DNA of 64,000 nucleotides. Origin: Dirofilaria immitis. Its lineage: Eukaryota > Nematoda > Chromadorea > Rhabditida > Onchocercidae. Positions within the stretch are counted from its first letter, which is position 1. Every line of letters starts with the position of its first letter. The position numbers were made by a program, and so were the translations under genes. This document shows, one piece after another, positions 46,771-59,480 of this stretch. The notes under the pieces were generated by a model. The model had not been told where the DNA came from and did no database searches. It worked only from the letters and a program-made list of their open reading frames with translations. The stretch is taken from positions 3,405,501-3,469,500 of the forward strand of contig JAKNDB010000098.1 in NCBI GenBank assembly GCA_024305405.1, written 5' to 3'.

Positions 46771-48538
46771 ATGCGCTATCGTAAAAATAATATCATATGC
46801 ATATATCTATAAATAATATCATATATATACATGTATAAACATACTGTATACATACATATAAACAAATTTTAGTTCAATTGTTTCTCTAAAATATTCTCAC
46901 TCAATTCATCCTAAATTTGCCTGAAAAAGTAAAAAAAAATGGGAGGAAAATTTGTATATTCCAATAAATTGGTTTTTGCATTCTAAATTATCGACAAGGA
47001 AAATACTTAGTTAATGTGACAGGAAAAAGAAGAGAAATAAACCTAAAATTATATTTAACGAATTGCTAACATAAATCTATCCTATGCATATATATGCTAA
47101 TTAAACTATAATAAACCACAAAATGTTGGCTTTTTCGTTCCTTACTATATGATTATTTATCATTGATAATGTTTGTTTATCTCGATTAAAACAATTGCTA
47201 TAAGAGTATTTTGTTAAATTAAGAAATTGTTGAAAAAAATTTTCTATTAATTATCTTTTTAAACTTAAATCTATTTACACTTCATTATCAGTATTCATCT
47301 TGATATTATTCATTTATAGGGTGAGAAGTTTTCGAAGGTATCATTTTTCATCTGTTGTTTTCGTTTTATTTTGTTTTTCTTTTTCACTTTTAATATTAAG
47401 AATTATTGCAGTTGCAGCAATCGGATAACATTTTTTTGCATTAATTAAATTCAAAAAAAGTATTTTCATTGTACAAAGATTCTCCAATTTATTTTTGAAA
47501 AAATATTTTGCAAGAATAGAACTTCAAATTGTTTTTAATTGCATATCTATTTCACATTCCAAAGTTATTTATTTTATATTTTGTCTTTTAAAATTAACTC
47601 ATTTTATAACATTGATGGTTGATTAGTAGTGCCACTCTCGACATAATTAACAATGTGCATAATGAAATCTTGAATTGTATTTCGCATTAATCTTCGTCAA
47701 ACAATATATACAGTATAAAAGATTTTTACTAGTTGTAGTAATAAATTCAAGCATTTATTTTCTATCAAAAATTTTGATAAACAAATTTAAAACTTTTAAA
47801 GTAATACTTCGTTTAATGATATCCTTAATAAGATTTATCCAAATTCTTGTTATTTCTAACATTTCAAGAAAACATTACTGATAGTTCAATCTTTTCGTTT
47901 TATCAAATCATTATTTCGCAAGAATTTAAATTGAAAAGAAGCATCCCTAAATTCTGATACCAAAATATTCTTGTCACTAATACGGAAGATATCTGTTCTT
48001 TTTCATAATTTTCTTGTGACGGAAATACTATTTAAAATTTTTTTTATTTTCGAACAAGATAATTTTCCAAATATCATTACCATTTTGAAGGATAAAAGGA
48101 AGATAAAATTAAAAATCAAATCGATGAATTGAATATAGATATAGTTTTAACAGAAAATGCTTCTAACAATTCCTATCAATTTCAACATCCAATTTATGTA
48201 AAAATATTTCATTATATCGAAAATTTTTCAATCTTATTCAAGCAAAAATGAATCTGTTATATCATAGTTCGATATTATTTGGCATATTGAACTTTGGAAA
48301 ATTATATTCCTTTTATTTTCATCTCTTAGATGCATGCACATTTGCGGTTTACTGTAATATTACCGTAGTTTCATGCAAATTCAGTCTATGGTAATGCTAC
48401 AGTAGATGCCAGACTTATTATATTGGAAAAGATTTATGTACAATTAGTGTAGCAAAATTATCAATTCATAATTAATAATTTATATATTTTTTAAATAAAT
48501 TTTTCTGTCTCTTCATTTCAAACTGTTCATCATCTTAT
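46771..48538. other. AT-rich spacer without a gene
   Basis: Contains ATAC-rich microsatellite near 46800-46860 and ACTGTAATATTACCGTAGTT near 48352. No supported gene. Confidence 0.4.
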
Positions 48539-48878
48539 GATTTCATCAAAAAATCTCAAATTTTATTGCTTTAAAGACATCGATTAGCCAAGCAGATGAA
48601 AACGATATAAACGAGGAAATGGGCTCATTTCCTCAAAAAAAAGATTGCAAATTCTCGGAAATCATTAATTATCTGAGTGATGACAATTAAAAAACAGTTT
48701 TCATTTTCAGACTCAACCTGATTCATTCTGTTTTGTTTATCAGGCTATTCACGAGACTAACTTGGCTCATATTTTTCCATCAATTTTTTTTTAAAGGAGA
48801 AGACAAGAGAAAAGGGAGTTGTGACAGGAGGTACGAGGATAGAAAGCTAATTTATTTTATGGCCCAATCATTTTATTA
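48539..48878 (+). pseudogene. Coding-like open segments, possible gene relic or unrecognised exons
   Basis: Two consecutive open stretches on the plus strand look protein-like. 48542-48690 is open for 50 codons with segments such as SISQADENDINEEMG and CKFSEIINYLSDDN before TAA. 48703-48879, directly after a TTTTCAG acceptor, is open for 58 codons with FFKGEDKRKGSCDRRYEDRK before TAG. Both have charged, low-Phe composition unlike the shadow frames around. No start codon, no match recognised and no consistent joining found. Either two exons of an unknown gene, a decayed copy or chance. Confidence 0.25.
48613..48634. other. Perfect 9-bp hairpin
   Basis: GAGGAAATG and CATTTCCTC flank a four-base loop GGCT. 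It is a perfect inverted repeat followed by seven A residues on the plus strand and falls inside the coding-like segment. Confidence 0.6.
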
Positions 48879-49770
48879 GCGTAATCCCATAATACAGCCT
48901 GGCCGCTTTCATTATCTAGTTTTGATAATCAAAATAAATTCATAATGATAAAAATATATTTATTAAGATCAGTCATTCATTCTTTAGATTCTTGCGCATT
49001 TTTTTGAGAGAAAATTTTTTGAAATTTATTAATTAAGAAAAGATTGAACTTCTTGAATCAAATTTGAATTAAATATTAAAGTCTAATGTATGTTTTTTTA
49101 TGGTAAAAATTATCAATAAATTTTTGATAATAAATTTGATAAATTAAAATGAAAATTTATTTCTGATAAATTTCAATCAAATTTCTTTCATCAAATTCTA
49201 TTCAGTATAATTTTCAATAATTTATATAATCAAATTTCAAAATATTTTGCTTTCTTGATGTTTATGATATATTATTCATCAAAATATTTTATCAATTTCA
49301 TTCATTCATTTATGTAGTGTTGTAAAATTGAATTTCAAACAATTCTAAATTATTCTGTTGTTGATCGAGACTGAGATATTTCGAGAAAAACGAAAGCTGC
49401 CGTTTTATTATCTTTCGAAGTGACGATTCTTTTGATTTGAATGCGCTTTTGTCGCAACAATTTGAATGAAGCAAAAATCATAAATTTGCTCCTATTTATT
49501 TATTAGATATTTGAAACTTCTGCAATTATAATTTATTGATTCTCGACTTGAATATCCAATAGGTTACATACATTTGAAGCAATGAAAAAAATTTTGATGA
49601 CTAATTCAATCAAAAATACATTCCAAGTTTCATTTGAAATATAACCACAATTAAGCCTTCTTTCAAAATGATAGCTTTCTTGCCTTCGTTATCAGACTCC
49701 ATTTTTTAAATTAAATTTAGCTTACCATAATAATAATAAAAAAATGAATAAAATGAAAACATCACATAAC

Positions 49771-49929
49771 TTTCCTATTCCTATCCTTTTCTCGATCATT
49801 AAGGTTTAGTTGTATTACGAAGTTTTAATATATATTAATATTTCACAAAATTTCCTATTCTTATCCTTTTCTCGATCATTAAGGTTCAATTGTATTATGA
49901 AGTTTTCATATGTATATATTAATATTTCA
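49771..49929 (+). repeat. 80-bp direct duplication
   Basis: Copies at 49771 and 49851 begin TTTCCTATTCCTATCCTTTT or TTTCCTATTCTTATCC, followed by CTCGATCATTAAGGTT and a GAAGTTTT...ATATTAATATTTCA end. Confidence 0.8.
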
Positions 49930-50429
49930 GATTACATATCTATTTTTTTCTTCCATCATTTAATGCCATAAAATTATTTCATCATTTCTTTTTATTCTAT
50001 TTTTTTTCAAAAAATTTTTACTTCTTTTCTTTTTCCATTTTAATTTCAAAATAATTGTTTATTTCGAAAAATTTTTGTTTACATTTTTGTTATTATAAAA
50101 GGTTTTTTATTTACATTTTTTTTTCAAATATATTTTGTTTACAATTTTGTTACTGCAAAGTAATATTTCAAAATTTTTGCCTTATTTTGCTTATATTTTT
50201 AGTTGCGTTTTCAATTCAATTATATTCTATTCATTTTTGAAATTGATTTTCAACTTCAATTTTAACTATCAATTGATATTAGTCGTCAGTGGAGATATTT
50301 TCAATAAATAATTCTTTTTCGTTTTTTCTTTTTTTTTTTTTTTAGATTTAATCTTGTATTTTCTTAATTTGATAATTTACGAATTAATTTGAAGATATTT
50401 ATTTTTGACAAATGTATTGTTCTCGAATA

Positions 50430-50690
50430 TATCATTGGCTTAATAATTTGAAATCATTATTTAGCATTTTCAAGATAGGAATTAGCCTTGAATATTTTCT
50501 TGGCTTAATTCGAATTATTACTCTTTATTTTTAAGATGTGCTTTGAATATATAGAAATTATTCTTCAATATTTTCTTGGCTTAATATGAATCATTATTTA
50601 GCATTTTCAAGATAGGAATTAGCCTTGAATATTTTCTTGGCTTAATTCGAAGCATTATTTTTATTTTTAAGAGATTAAGTTTAAATTTGT
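50430..50690 (+). repeat. Array of TTTTCTTGGCTTAAT units (first locus)
   Basis: Units of about 60-120 bases contain GCATTTTCAAGATAGGAATT, AGCCTTGAATATTTTCTTGG and CTTAATTCGAATCATTATTT. The same family forms a longer array at 56695-57385, 6 kb away. Confidence 0.8.
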
Positions 50691-51488
50691 TATTTATTTT
50701 ATTTGAGCTAATTAAATTTAATTGGAAAAATAGTAGTAGTCTTTAGTTTTTCACATTCATATCAAATTTCTGATAACTAATAAAAAATGCTTTTTGAAAG
50801 TTATCGTATTTTAAAAATATCAGTGTTGTTGTTTTTTTTTTTTTTAAACTTTATGATAGTCTGATAATTCTCGATAATTTTGATAAGAGCTTTAGCAATA
50901 ATATATAAGAGAAAGATTTTAAAAAATAAAATGATATTTTTGTATTATTTTAGCTAAATTTTTTTTTCACTGATAAATAATCTCATAACAATTAAGATGA
51001 AATTTAATGTTAATTTTTATTTTTCATTTTTCATTCAAATAATTTTTTAATTATTCGATTTTTCAAATTTAAAATAAATTTTTGGAATTTATTCCAAAAG
51101 AAAAAATTTGTTGCTTACAATTTCGAGAAAAGAAAAAGAGCAAATAATCAGGCGTAATTTACGAAATATTATTGATAACGATTGTAATGATCGTTTTTGA
51201 TAAATATGATAATCTGAAATATGAGACATTAATTTATCTGAAAATGATATAGATGGACTTATTTTAAATTTTTCATTTAAATTAGAATTAGATGATCTGA
51301 AATATATTATTTATCATAACGATAATGTTTTATTTATTAATCAGTATATCTTAAATTTCATCCAATATCATTATTAATTTAATCATACATAAAAATGATA
51401 ATTTAAATACGCGAGAAATATGCCAACATGTAATTTATAATTTTATCAGCCATTTCGGGAACTGATAACGATTTATATCGAAATATTC

Positions 51489-51490
<2 letters not shown>

Positions 51491-51520
<30 letters not shown>
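51491..51520 (+). repeat. (TA)n microsatellite
   Basis: A pure TA run of 30 bases. Confidence 0.9.
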
Positions 51521-51522
<2 letters not shown>

Positions 51523-51589
51523 ATATACTATTGGCATATTTTCTTTAGAAATTGATAGTTATTATTAAACATGCATCATTGTCGATTGT

Positions 51590-51970
51590 TATCATCATTA
51601 TCATTCTTTTATTACATTTATTGCTTGAATTAAATGCGCGTTATCATTATCATTATCATTACTACTACTACTAATATTATTATCATCATCATCGTCTTCT
51701 TTTATCGATATTTGTTGTTTCGAAACCGACATACATGATCATTATCTTTATTACTAATACTACTGCAATTCCTATCATCATCATCATCATCTTTATCCAT
51801 GTTTGTTGTTTGAAACAGATGTGCATTATCATTGTTATTTTTAATATTATTATTATTAACATCATCATTCTTTATCCACATTTATTACTTGAATATTACA
51901 TATATCATATTATCATCAGTACTATCATTATTACTACTTTATCATCCTTTTTCATCCATATTTATTATTC
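51590..51970 (+). repeat. ATC/ATT trinucleotide-rich block
   Basis: Interspersed TTATCATTATCA, ACTACTACTA and ATCATCATCATC runs, with a diverged 90-100 base higher-order unit containing TTTATCCATATTTGTTGTTT. The long Ile-rich frames through it are low complexity. Confidence 0.65.
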
Positions 51971-52767
51971 CAATTATTTTTGATATATATTACTGATATT
52001 ATCTCTCCTTCTATCCTAAATCATTTTTTATTATATCCATTCAAAGAAATCTTCATACAAGATATAAATATAGATAAATTACTATTTTTTTTCAAAATTT
52101 TTGAAATCATTTAAATATTATACAATACAAAATTGATCGTTACAATTATCATTCGTTATCACTATTCAGATTAAAATAATCTATCGTAATGATCATTATT
52201 AATCTAATCGTGATTATTTTATAAAATTAAATGATGAATTTTTCTCATTTTCAATTTCATAATTTTATTTTTCAATTACAACTTTTATCTTCCTCCTTTG
52301 TTATGCGTTTTTTTCTTTTCGATATCGAAATTAAAATTTGATTTTTTTTTTAAACTCAAAAATTCCTATCCTTGAAAATGTCATTTCAATCAACGAGGAA
52401 AAATAAAAAAAGAAGTCATTATTTTCAAATAATTTAATTTTTAGCAATCTCATTTAAAATTTAGGTTTATCAAAAACGAAAGAAAGAAAGAAAAAAAATA
52501 CTTTAAAAATATTTATTAATACATAAATATATTTGGGATAATTTTATTAAAATCAATTTGCTTCCAATTTCATTCATTTCAAATTCGATCTATTTATATA
52601 TATATGTATATATTTTGAAAGCTTTTCTCGTTTATCTATTATTTTAAAAAAAAAAAAAAAGCTAACAACGATTATTGCTTACCCTTCCCAAAAAAAAAAG
52701 AGCCATAAGTCTTTGATTTTTGGCTTATTTTATGGGTTAAATTATGTCGAAAAAAAAAAAGACAAGA

Positions 52768-52950
52768 CTATCTTTTTGATAATTTAGCAAATATTTCAAT
52801 ATTTTTTATTTTTTTATCCCCGAAGGATGATAGGTCATTCCTGGAACTAGGTGCAATATCGGGTCGATCCACGATAGCTAAGGTGCAAGCCCCTACAAAA
52901 CCTAACATAGTTTCAAAAATAAGATAATCTCGAAGTGATCGATTGATCAT
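52768..52950 (-). CDS. Isolated, GC-richer open frame, origin unknown
   Basis: A 60-codon minus-strand frame from ATG to TAG. The first 45 residues have balanced composition, with stretches such as RDYLIFETMLGFVGAC, TLAIVDRPDIAPSS and RNDLSSFG. The DNA at about 52815-52930 is clearly less AT-rich than everything within several kb. The last 15 residues revert to Ile/Lys-rich codons. It has no splice partners that I can see. It could be a fragment of transferred DNA (filarial genomes often hold pieces of their Wolbachia endosymbiont), an exon of an unknown gene or a non-coding element. No family was recognised. Confidence 0.3.
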   Translation of the reverse strand: MINRSLRDYLIFETMLGFVGACTLAIVDRPDIAPSSRNDLSSFGDKKIKNIEIFAKLSKR

Positions 52951-53214
52951 TTCATTTCAATATTTAAAATATTTTTCCCTTATCTTTTTTAATAATTTAT
53001 TTATGTATTTTAAAAAATTTTTACCTTATCCTTTAAATATTACTAATTATTTTAATCAGAACAGAAATCAAATAAATGAAAATATCAAAAATTGAAATGA
53101 AAAGTTATTTTATTATCAAATTATTTAATTAATAAATTATTAATATAAACAATATTAATTCATATTGTTTAAAAGCAGAAATATAAAAAATTTAATTTTA
53201 ATTTTATATTTTTA

Positions 53215-53990
53215 TTTTATTCCAATATTTTTCCTATTCTATTCAATTTCATATTCAATTACAATTTCATTTCTATTACTATTCCAATAATTTCAATAAG
53301 TAAAAAATAATGATAATTTTCAAAAAAATTTGGAAAATATAAACATAAAATTTATTTTGTTTTTATTCTGTTCCATTCAATTTATTTTATTTTTATTCTA
53401 TTCCAATATTTTTATTCTATTCCATTCAATTTCATATTTAATTACAATTTCTTTTTATTACTATTCCAATTATTTCGGTTAATGGAAAAAAACAATAATA
53501 ATTTTCATTTTGCATTTTTATTCTATGCCAGTATTTTTATTCTATTCCATTCAATTTCATATTTTATTACAATTTCTTTTTATCGCTAATACAATAATTT
53601 TGATAGGTAAAAAAATAATAATTTCCATTTTGTATTTTTGTCCTTTTCCAATATTTTTATTCTATTCCATTCAATTACAATTTCTTTTCTATTACTATTC
53701 CAATAATTTTGATAAGTGGAAAAAATAATGATAATTTTCAAAAAAAATTGGAAAATATAAACAAATAATTTATTTTGTTTTTATTCTATTCCATTTAATT
53801 TATTTTATTTTAATTTTATTCCTTTCGATTTATTTTATTTTTATTCTATTCCAATATTTTTATTCTATTCCATTCAATTACAATTTCTTTTCTATTACTA
53901 TTCCAATAATTTTGATAAGTGGAAAAAGATAATTTTTCAAAAAAAAAAATTGGAAAATATAAAATAAAAATTTGTTTCATTTCTATTAAT
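53215..53990 (+). repeat. Degenerate array of about 155-bp units
   Basis: About five units made of TATTTTTATTCTATTCCATT, CAATTACAATTTCTTTTCTA, TTACTATTCCAATAATTTTG, ATAAGTGGAAAAAATAATGA and a TTGGAAAATATAAAC end. Confidence 0.7.
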
Positions 53991-54419
53991 TAATAAATAA
54001 TAATTTAAAATTATATTATTCGATAAAAATTAATAATTTTGATGAAAAATTTTTTAATATTTTCAAAAATATAATTATCATCGGTTTTTCTTTTTTTAAG
54101 ATAGCAAAGAAGAAGATTAAGGGAAAGAGAGGGAGTGAAAGAGAGAAAGAGAGAGAGAGAGAGAGAAGGAAAATGAAAAATTGTTGATTGCTTTGAAAAG
54201 TTTTTTTTAATTTTTAGCTCAAAAGGAAAATAATCGTTTAAGGATAAGAAGCTTATCAGAAGAACATGTATATATCATATTTTTTTTTCTTTCCGCTTTT
54301 ATTGAATATTTTGTTATTAAATCTTATCATTAATTAAATATTATGAAATCAAATTTATTCAATGCATCGTTTTGTCTAACAAAAAAAAAAGAAAAATTAT
54401 TTTTTTATTTAGAAATTTA

Positions 54420-54560
54420 TTCAAATATTATTTATCAAATGATAAAATATTATTTATGAGATGATAAAATATTATTTATCAAATGATAAAATATTATTTA
54501 TGAGATGATAAAATATTATTTATCAAATGATAAAATATTATTTATCAAATGATAAAACAT
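54420..54560 (+). repeat. 22-bp tandem repeat with GATA-type palindromes
   Basis: About six copies of ATTATTTATCAAATGATAAA with alternation between ATTTATCAAATGATAAA and ATTTATGAGATGATAAA. TTTATCAAATGATAAA is close to a perfect palindrome of two TGATAAA sites. Confidence 0.8.
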
Positions 54561-55429
54561 TCTTTTTTTTCCTTTATCTTTCAACACAATTATCATTTGG
54601 TTGCAAAAATTTCTTTTTATTTTTGTTATTAAAAATATAACAAATTATTGATTTTTTTGGCTCGTTTTTATTATAAACATAACAAATTGTTAAATGGAAA
54701 TGGCTTTTTTGGCTTACAATTTTTTTGCATAAAAGGAGCCAAAAATTCTTAAACTTTTATGGCTCATTTCGAAAAAATAACATTCATTTTTGGCTCTTCA
54801 AATTTTAATCAATTTTTTTGATATGTAGAAAAGAAAAAATTGATAAATGAATAATGAGAAGTTTGATGTAAAAATTCAATCTGCTTATTCTTTATTAATC
54901 TATATTGTAATATAAGAGAATAGTATAGGAATAGGAATAGGAATTGATAATTGATTAATTTCAAATTTATTTCGATTCAATTTATATCAAATATCGAAAT
55001 TAAAATGAAATTTCATCTTAGATTCATTCATTCAACAATAACTGAGTGGTATCAAAAAAATAGTCTGATCGGTTATATTTTAAGATTATGAAATTTACTC
55101 TTCTTCAATCTCGATATGATTGATATTCGATACAAATTGAATTAATTGATTATATTAAATTCAAGCCATTTTAAGTATTTCGATTTAATGACTCAATCAA
55201 TGAATATTGGACACTTATAACATATAAATTAAAAAACTATTTTTAGTTTTTAAATACAAATTATTACTTTTATTGGATAATATGAAATAATAATTGATAC
55301 TTTATATCTTTGATGAAAATATTTAATTTCTATTTTTCATAAAATTATCAAAATTGTTAAGAAAAAATTAGAATATTATCAAAATATATTATCAGAATTC
55401 TTATAATATTATTAAAAAATGAAATATTA

Positions 55430-55850
55430 TCAAAGAAAAAAATGAATTATTATCAAAATTATTTTATCATAAGATTATTTTATCATGAGTCAAAATTATT
55501 TTATCATAAGGATTATTATTTTATTATAAGATTATTTTATCATAAGTCAAAATTATTTTATCACAAGAATTATTATTTTACCATAAGTCAAAATTATATT
55601 ATCATAAGAATTATTATTTTATCATAAGTCAAAATTATTTTATCATAAGAATTATTAATTTATCATAAGATTATTTTATCATGTGTCAAAATTATTTTAT
55701 CATAAGTCAAAATTATTTATCATAAGAATTATTATTTTATCACAGATCAAAATCATTTTATCATAAGATTATTTTATCATAAGTCGGAATTATTTTATTA
55801 TAATAATTATTATTTTATCATAAGATTATTTTATCATAAGTCTACCTCAT
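55430..55850 (+). repeat. Array of ATTATTTTATCATAAG units
   Basis: About twenty copies of a 16-20 base unit ATTATTTTATCATAAG, many followed by TCAAA. CTTATGATAA on the minus strand gives a TGATAA site per unit. Confidence 0.85.
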
Positions 55851-56694
55851 TCTTTCATAACTCTACCTCATTCTCATCATCAATCATATCAAATTTGTTG
55901 ATATGTGATGATTAAAAATTTTAATAAACTATCTTTAATAATATAACATGACTTTTCGTTTTTTCATTTCTTTATCTAAGCTCATTTTTTCTTTTTCTTT
56001 TAATCATTTTTTTTCTTCGATGATTAAAAACAATAAATCGAGAAAAATAAAATAAAATAAGAAAAAAAAAAAAGAAATTAAATATTAATCATTTTATTAT
56101 AAACTTTTCCTCTGTAAATGCTAACGCGTTCTATTGCAAACAAATATAAAACTTTTCAAATGTCAACAAATTAATTTTAAATAAATTTTAATACTTAAAA
56201 TGCAAAAAAAAAAAGAAAAATTTCAAAAATAACAAAAGCAAAAAAAAAAAAGAAATTCAAAAGAAAAAAAGTAAAACAAAATTTTTCAATAAAAATATAA
56301 ATTTATTTTCATTGAAAAAATTGCTAATATTTTGATGAAATGTTAAAAAGAAAAATTCTCAAAAAAAAAAAAAAAGTTCTAAAAATGTGATAAAAGTTAG
56401 AAACGAATAATATAACCTTTTTCTATTTTCTTTGTTGTTTACAAAACAAATTATTTTCAAAATAGCTTTCCAATTTCTTTTCTTTCTTTTTCTTCTTTTT
56501 GTTTACGTTAGGGATTTGAGAAAAAAAAAAGGAAAAGTGTAGGAAAAACGAAAAATAGAAATAAACAAAATTTTAGCAAATATGCAACAATTTATCAATG
56601 CTATATAAGTATGATAATCATTTCCACGTAAGAAATATATCAATCGATATTTTATCGATTGATGTTTTTAGGTTTATTTTTTTAGAGGTATCAA

Positions 56695-57385
56695 AGGTAT
56701 TCTCGAATATATTATTGGCTTAATAATTTGAAATCACCATTTAGCATTTCGGAGATAGGAATTAGCCTTGAATATTTTCTTGGCTTAATTCAAATCATTA
56801 TTTTTATTTTTAAGATTTGCGTTGAATATATAAAATTTATTTTTGAATATTTGCTTGGCTTAATATAAATCATTATTTAGCATGTTCAAGATAGGAATTA
56901 GTCTTGAATATTTTCTTGGCTTAATTCGAATCATTATTTTTTATTTTTAAGATTTGCGTTGAATATATAGAAATTATTCGTTTCTTGGCCTAATATGAAT
57001 CATTATTTCGCATTTTTAAGATGGGAATTAGCCTTGAATATTTTCTTGGCTTAATTCGAATCATTATTTTTATTTTTAAGATGTGCTTTGAATATATAGA
57101 AATTATTCTTCAATATTTTCTTGGCTTAATTCGAATCATTATTCTTTATTTTTAAGATTTGCGTTGAATATATATAAATTATTTTTGAATATTTGCTTGG
57201 CTTAATATGAATCATTATTTAGCATGTTCAAGATAGGAGTTAGCCTTGAATATTTTCTTGGCTTAATTTATTATTCAACATTTTCAAGACAGGAATTAGC
57301 CTTGAATATTTTCTTGGCTTAATATGAATCATTATTTAGACTTCTAAGAGAGAAATTAGCCTTGAATATACTTAATTTAAATCAT
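56695..57385 (+). repeat. Array of TTTTCTTGGCTTAAT units (second locus)
   Basis: About ten units of the same family as 50430-50690, with GATAGGAATTAGCCTTGAAT, ATTTTCTTGGCTTAATTCGA and ATCATTATTTTTATTTTTAA alternating with GATTTGCGTTGAATATATA blocks. Confidence 0.8.
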
Positions 57386-58380
57386 TATTTAGCGATATCG
57401 AAAACAGGTATAGCAAGTCGATCCATCTACCTATTCTGTTCCTAATTATAATTCCCGAAGTTAGAAATTAAAAAAAAAAAGAAATTGGAATATTGGGAAT
57501 TCTCATAATCCAAAAGGTTTGACTATTCACAATAATAACCTCCTATTTTCTAAATACACATTTTAAAAAATCAATCAATCGATTGTGATCATCGTATTCA
57601 CTTTATTTATAATTGAAATGGATTAATTTTTTCAATACTTTAAATACACAAATAATACTTGTTGATATTTTGAATGATTAAATTGATATGATAAATGCTT
57701 AAATCTTTTTTTTTGATTCAATTCCAACTTGCAAAAATTTAATTGTATTCAAAAAAATTTTAAAATTCTTTTCTGATAAGCACTTTTTTTTTTGATAAGC
57801 ATTTTTCTGAAAGATAATTTTTTGCAAAAATTAATTTTTCTAATTTTAAAAATTTCTAAAAAGCTTATAAAATTGATGATATTTAATTTTGATTATTAAT
57901 AGATTAAAAGTTTAATTAGAGTTATTCGTTGAATTTGCTAAATCATATGATAATTAGTTTAAAATATCAGTTTAAAAATTGTTAGAAAATAATTCTGATA
58001 TTCGTTTTTATCATTACATCATCACAATTTATAATTTTTAGTTTTATTTTTAATATACATAATTGTAAGGAATTCGAAATTTTGACATATTAATAAATAA
58101 TCAGTAAAGTTAATTAAATTAACTTAAAATTTTTTTTGATAAATTGCCATAATTAGTCATATTGTAAATAATCAAGCCAAGCTAATTAGGCTAAGTTGAA
58201 AACTTGATAAGTTGCCGATAATCAGCCAAGTTAATTAAATTGAATTAAAAGCTTGATAAATCTACTGATAATTAAAATATAATTTCAAAATTTGTATACA
58301 GCAAGCAAGAACTGCATAAATAGTATGATATGATAATATCGATTATGATTTGAGGATAAATGGTGATATTATAATCGAAT
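57386..58380. other. AT-rich spacer without a gene
   Basis: Low-complexity sequence with GATAAGTTGCCGATAATCAG-type diverged repeats near 58120-58270. No gene seen. Confidence 0.4.
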
Positions 58381-58384
58381 TATA

Positions 58385-58560
58385 TTTGCAGATGATTTTT
58401 CGATATTTTAATATCAATAATTCAAAATTGATTACAACATATCAGTAATTTAAAATTGATTAGAACATATCAATAATTTAAAATTGATTACAATGTATCA
58501 ATAATTTAAAATTGATTACGGCATATCAATAACTTACAATTGATTACACCATATCAGAAA
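58385..58560 (+). repeat. 28-bp tandem repeat
   Basis: Five to six copies of TCAATAATTTAAAATTGATT ACAACATA with single-base changes. TCAATAATTTAAAATTGA is nearly palindromic. Confidence 0.8.
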
Positions 58561-58879
58561 TGAATATTTGTTCAGTTGTTCAATAATGAAAAAGAAAAGA
58601 AATCATATCATTTCAATGACTTAAATTACTTCATCTCATTCATATCAAAAGTTAAAGGAAATATTTAGAAAGCAAAAAATCATAATATATCCTTTCATGT
58701 ATAATTTTTCATACTTACATATAAAATCTTATCAATCATTTGATAAATTATATCAGAATTTATTTAACAAAAAAATATGCACTTACTTGAAATGATAAAA
58801 TTTTGATTATTTTTAAGAATATAATTATTTTAAAAACCGAATAATTTATAGTAATTTCTTTTTGAATTGTTAAAAATTT

Positions 58880-59480
58880 ACCAATTAGTATTGATTTCGT
58901 TGTTGATATTGATAAGGTAAACTTTATCATTGTTATAGCAGCAGATATCATTTATTTTTTCGTATTGATATAATAAATTTTGTTATTGTTATTTTATTGT
59001 GACAGATATCAGTCATTTTCTTATTCATATTGATATAATAAATTTTGTTATTGTTATTGTAACAGATATCAGTCATTTTCTTATTCATATTGATATAATA
59101 AATTTTATTATTGTTATCAATAAGTGGTGCCATTTATTTTTTTCTTAATATTGATAGAGTAAATTTTGTTATTGTTATTGTAACGGATATCTTTTATTTT
59201 TCCTTTCATACTGATAAAATAAATTTTGTTATTGTTGTTTAACTGATGCCATTTATTTCTGTTATTGTTATTGTAATAGATGCTATTTATTTTCTCCTTC
59301 ATATTAATAAAATAAATTTTGTTATTGTTATGGCAACAAATGCAATTTATTTTTGTTATTGTTATATTGCAACAAATATCATTTATTTTCTCCTCACATA
59401 TTGATAAAGTAAATTTTGTTATTGTTATTGTAATAGATGCTACCCATTTATTTTCTCCTAACATATTGATAAACTATGTT
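58880..59480 (+). repeat. Array of about 62-bp units
   Basis: About nine units read ATTTTGTTATTGTTATTGTA, ACAGATATCATTTATTTTCT and TCATATTGATAAAATAA. The minus strand is open for long stretches through it (NNNNKIYYIN-type translation), which is repeat-derived and not a gene. Confidence 0.8.

Noticed and set aside
48613..48641. Hairpin followed by a run of A as a terminator
   Set aside because: Bacterial-type terminators do not apply in a nuclear genome and the run is A, not T, on the strand of the open frame.
52850..52900. GGGTCGATCC resembling a tRNA T-arm
   Set aside because: Flanking bases do not form acceptor, D and anticodon stems on either strand. No tRNA was recognised anywhere in the window.
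58948..59464. Minus-strand open frames rich in Asn, Ile and Tyr
   Set aside because: They are translations of a 62-bp tandem repeat with no independent coding signal.
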